Below are positions 5,617-7,208 of a stretch of DNA of 7,208 nucleotides, piece after piece (the stretch's first letter is position 1; each line of letters opens with the position of its first letter). The position numbers and the translations under genes are program-made. The stretch spans positions 1-7,208 of the forward strand of contig JAGLZJ010000039.1 of the NCBI GenBank assembly GCA_023131555.1, given 5' to 3'. The DNA is from Candidatus Bathyarchaeota archaeon. Lineage in GTDB: Archaea > Thermoproteota > Bathyarchaeia > Bathyarchaeales > SOJC01. Under the pieces are notes generated by a model, which saw nothing but the letters and a program-made list of their open reading frames with translations, made no database searches and was not told the DNA's origin.

Positions 5617-5626
5617 CCCTTAAATA
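5617..5626 (+). promoter_or_regulatory. TATA box of the ArsR-like/Hsp20/TraB operon
   Basis: CCTTAAATAT-type core immediately left of the tandem palindromes. A start site about 25 bases downstream falls near 5648, inside the second palindrome, leaving a leader of about 27 bases before ATG 5675. The A/T core is nearly symmetric and could also serve the divergent AmrS-like gene. Confidence 0.5.
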
Positions 5627-5654
5627 TTACCTTTTGGTAATTACCTTTTGGTAA
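5627..5654. promoter_or_regulatory. Tandem palindromic operator, 2 x TTACCTTTTGGTAA
   Basis: Two perfect 14-bp copies lie directly end to end (5627-5640 and 5641-5654). Each is an inverted repeat TTACC-TTTT-GGTAA, the expected target for a dimeric winged-helix protein. The pair spans from the edge of the TATA core to the expected transcription start of the regulator gene that begins 20 bases later. Bound protein there would block polymerase, so autorepression is the natural inference. Confidence 0.7.
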
Positions 5655-5674
5655 CCAAGAAGGACGAGTAACGT

Positions 5675-6070
5675 ATGGCCATCAGACTGATCCTGGTCAA
5701 GGGCGATGAAATAGTGATGGAGTTGCCACTTTCGGCAGGGGCTCTATCGAAAGATCTGTTGCAGCGAGAACTCGACCACTTTGAAGAAGAGTTTGACCGA
5801 TTCACAAAGCTCTTCGATGCCCTCTCACACAGGACAAGGCTTCGAATGATCAAACGACTCTTCGAGGAGGATGACTTGACTCTTGGATTCACTGACTTCA
5901 TAAAAGAACTCGGACTAAACCCGAAAATCGTGTGGCAGAACACCAAAAAGCTCTGTGATGGCGGCCTTATGAAGAAAGATGATGATGGGAAATACAGTTG
6001 CTCCGAGGCGGGAAGAGCCGAATTCCTGATGATCAGTCTCATGTTGAGACAATTGCGCGAACTATTCTGA
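5675..6070 (+). CDS. ArsR-like winged-helix regulator, probable autorepressor of the Hsp20 operon
   Basis: 131 residues. The ArsR/HTH_20-type helix LFDALSHRTRLRMIKRLFE is at 47-64, the recognition-helix region follows around 82-95 (NPKIVWQNTKKL), then a wing rich in Asp/Lys (MKKDDDGKYSCSEAGRAEF, 99-117) and a C-terminal helix likely used for dimerisation. The first 40 residues are a short beta-like segment and an acidic helix. There is no CxC metal-binding motif of the classic ArsR metal sensors; only C94 and C109 are present. It is followed after 18 bp by the Hsp20 gene and preceded by the tandem palindrome, which argues for control of the chaperone, as Phr does in Pyrococcus. Sequence identity to Phr is not claimed. 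The start ATG 5675 has AAGAAGGA upstream. Confidence 0.82.
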   Translation: MAIRLILVKGDEIVMELPLSAGALSKDLLQRELDHFEEEFDRFTKLFDALSHRTRLRMIKRLFEEDDLTLGFTDFIKELGLNPKIVWQNTKKLCDGGLMKKDDDGKYSCSEAGRAEFLMISLMLRQLRELF

Positions 6071-6074
6071 GAAC

Positions 6075-6083
6075 GGAGGTGAG
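6075..6083 (+). promoter_or_regulatory. Near-perfect ribosome site that fixes a TTG start
   Basis: GGAGGTGAG matches the 16S rRNA 3' end almost completely and ends five bases before TTG 6089. No ATG lies at a usable distance, so it decides the Hsp20 start. Confidence 0.75.
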
Positions 6084-6088
6084 AAAGA

Positions 6089-6601
6089 TTGAAAGATTAC
6101 TACAACGCTTTCTTCAAGGACATTGATAAATTCTACGAAAGCCTGACTGAGCGCATGTTTAACCGAATCCGCGATTTCGAAGAGGCGCTCAGAACCGGAG
6201 AAATCAAAGGCACCTTGGACGTAAAACCGATCGAGAGACCTGGAGTGAAAGGATATGTCGCCCACGGACAGTTTCAAGTAAGCAACGCTCCCTTCATGAT
6301 TCCTAAAGGTCAATATGCAGAGAATAGGGATCCCCTCACAGATGTCTTTGATGAAGAGGGAAATATCAAGATCTACATGGAGCTACCAGGCGTAGAGAAA
6401 GAGGACATTCAACTGAATGTGATAGAGGACGTTGTTGAGATTAAAGCAAAAGACTTCTTCAAAAGAGTGAGTCTGCCAACGCAGAAGACCGATCCTGAGA
6501 AGGCCACGTCGAAATATCGAAATGGCGTACTTGAAATCAATGTTCCGAAGCGCCCAGAGAAGAAAGACGAAAGCACCAGAAAGAAGATCAAGATTGAATA
6601 G
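6089..6601 (+). CDS. hsp20: Hsp20/alpha-crystallin small heat-shock protein
   Basis: 170 residues, ATP-independent holdase chaperone that forms large cytosolic oligomers. The N-terminal arm (1-80) is helical and variable. The alpha-crystallin domain runs from about 82 to 154: DVFDEEGNIKIYMELPGV (85-102), then EDIQLNV and a late strand YRNGVLEINVPK (143-154), the family hallmark, although the usual G-V-L-x-[IV] is intact while the loop before it is short. The tail ends KKIKIE with the I-x-I motif (167-169) that docks neighbouring dimers. The TTG start is set by the strong ribosome site. It is co-directional with the regulator 18 bp upstream and the TraB-family gene 11 bp downstream, so all three are likely co-transcribed and induced together by heat or protein damage. 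Confidence 0.92.
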   Translation: MKDYYNAFFKDIDKFYESLTERMFNRIRDFEEALRTGEIKGTLDVKPIERPGVKGYVAHGQFQVSNAPFMIPKGQYAENRDPLTDVFDEEGNIKIYMELPGVEKEDIQLNVIEDVVEIKAKDFFKRVSLPTQKTDPEKATSKYRNGVLEINVPKRPEKKDESTRKKIKIE

Positions 6602-6604
6602 GAG
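6601..6604 (+). promoter_or_regulatory. Ribosome site of the TraB-family gene
   Basis: GGAG, beginning on the last base of the Hsp20 stop codon, lies eight bases before GTG 6613. This overlap suggests translational coupling. Confidence 0.5.
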
Positions 6605-6612
6605 CCGTCACC

Positions 6613-7208
6613 GTGGTCGAGATTCTGAACACCGATTACAGCGATTTAATCCACGTGCTGGGAACAGCGCACTTCACCCGACGCAGCCTTATGGAAGCTG
6701 TCGAATCAGTAAGAGAGACGCGGCCTACAGACTTGGCGCTAGAACTCGATTTGCGACGGTTCACGTTCCTAGACCTCCGTTGCACTTCCTGCGTGAACCG
6801 TCTAACCTGTTCAAGGAGATGTGAATTCATTGGCGCAAGCGATGCAGTAGGCAACCTAGACATGAACATCTGGCTCATAGACATGTCCGAGAGAGAAATC
6901 TCAGCTAGAATCGGAAGCAGGTTACCATATGTGAGGTTTCCCCTGTTCTCCTACATAGACCCATTCCGCCATTCAAGGTATTTCAATGAGGAAAAGCTTT
7001 GGGAGGAAGGACAAAAACAGGAGGTGCTGAATAGGCATAGAGAGCGATTGCAGATGCTTCGCGCAAGAGCACCACACATATGGAGAGTTCTAATCGATGA
7101 ACGCAACGCTCTGATGGCTGCTCGACTAGCTTGGATCGCATCTCGAAAATTAACCGAGAAGAATGATGTGCGGATCTTAGCTCTAACAGGAGCAGCACAT
7201 GTTGATGG
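6613..7208 (+). CDS. TraB-family protein with a four-cysteine cluster, 3' end outside the window
   Basis: An open frame of 198 codons from GTG 6613 to the window edge. The N-terminus HVLGTAHFTRRSLMEAVESV (14-33) holds the family GTAH motif, and LALELDLRRF (41-50) the conserved acidic strand. Near the right edge, VLIDERNALMAARLAWI and LALTGAAHVDG repeat the G-x-x-H signature. TraB/PrgY/GumN proteins are metal-dependent peptidase-like; in Enterococcus PrgY and TraB block pheromone activity. The role in archaea is unknown. Residues 57-70 contain CTSCVNRLTCSRRC, a C-x2-C-x5-C-x3-C arrangement that could bind zinc or an Fe-S cluster; I do not recall it in typical members. No signal peptide or membrane segment appears in the visible part; many archaeal TraB proteins have C-terminal membrane helices, which would lie beyond the edge. 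Eleven bases from the Hsp20 stop places it in the stress operon. Confidence 0.8.
   Translation, partial: MVEILNTDYSDLIHVLGTAHFTRRSLMEAVESVRETRPTDLALELDLRRFTFLDLRCTSCVNRLTCSRRCEFIGASDAVGNLDMNIWLIDMSEREISARIGSRLPYVRFPLFSYIDPFRHSRYFNEEKLWEEGQKQEVLNRHRERLQMLRARAPHIWRVLIDERNALMAARLAWIASRKLTEKNDVRILALTGAAHVD

Noticed and set aside
5641..6042. 133-codon minus-strand frame over the regulator gene
   Set aside because: Ser/Arg-rich shadow of the ArsR-like gene; it would also have to start inside that gene.
6522..6824. 100-codon plus-strand frame across the Hsp20/TraB junction
   Set aside because: It overlaps the Hsp20 end and the TraB start in another frame; the GTG 6613 frame carries the TraB motifs and has a ribosome site.

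Overview
The window looks archaeal. It carries a GPN-loop GTPase of the archaeal/eukaryotic type, a tRNA gene with what looks like a non-canonical intron, an archaeal winged-helix protein ending in a DUF4443-like domain, TATA-like promoter elements and GGAGGTGA-type ribosome sites. The mix of families (AmrS and PflX radical SAM enzymes, a CinA-like protein, an ArsR-like regulator with Hsp20, TraB) would fit an uncultured Bathyarchaeia-type lineage, but that placement is inference from gene content only.

Positions 1-362 are a mobile-element junction. A tRNA-Lys(UUU) gene lies on the minus strand (324 to 232, CCA encoded) and holds a 15-nt insertion between the D-arm and anticodon arm. Removing the insertion restores a perfect D-stem. 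A plus-strand reading frame with a small ribbon-helix-helix-like N-terminus runs straight through the antisense of this tRNA. This is the layout expected for the N-terminal stub of an SSV-type integrase split by integration. Its ATG is out of frame across an A6 run, so the stub is probably broken. The tRNA 3' end sequence recurs at the very start of the window, which suggests a second, decayed att site.

Positions 423-1073 encode a plus-strand DUF4443-like winged-helix protein with no ATG, GTG or TTG in its N-terminal part and a strong ribosome site in front of CTG codons. It converges on a run of five minus-strand genes read from right to left: amrS-like radical SAM enzyme, PflX-like radical SAM protein, small zinc ribbon, CinA-like protein and GPN GTPase. 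Gaps of roughly 80-116 bp separate these five, so they may not form one tight operon.

Positions 5563-5674 form a divergent promoter region. It contains a TATA-like box followed immediately by two back-to-back perfect copies of the palindromic 14-mer TTACCTTTTGGTAA. To the right is a tightly spaced plus-strand operon of ArsR-like regulator, Hsp20 small heat-shock protein (TTG start, near-perfect ribosome site) and a TraB-family protein that runs off the window. The simplest reading is an autorepressed stress operon, comparable in logic to archaeal Phr-type heat-shock control, in which a TraB protein with a four-cysteine cluster has been recruited next to the chaperone.
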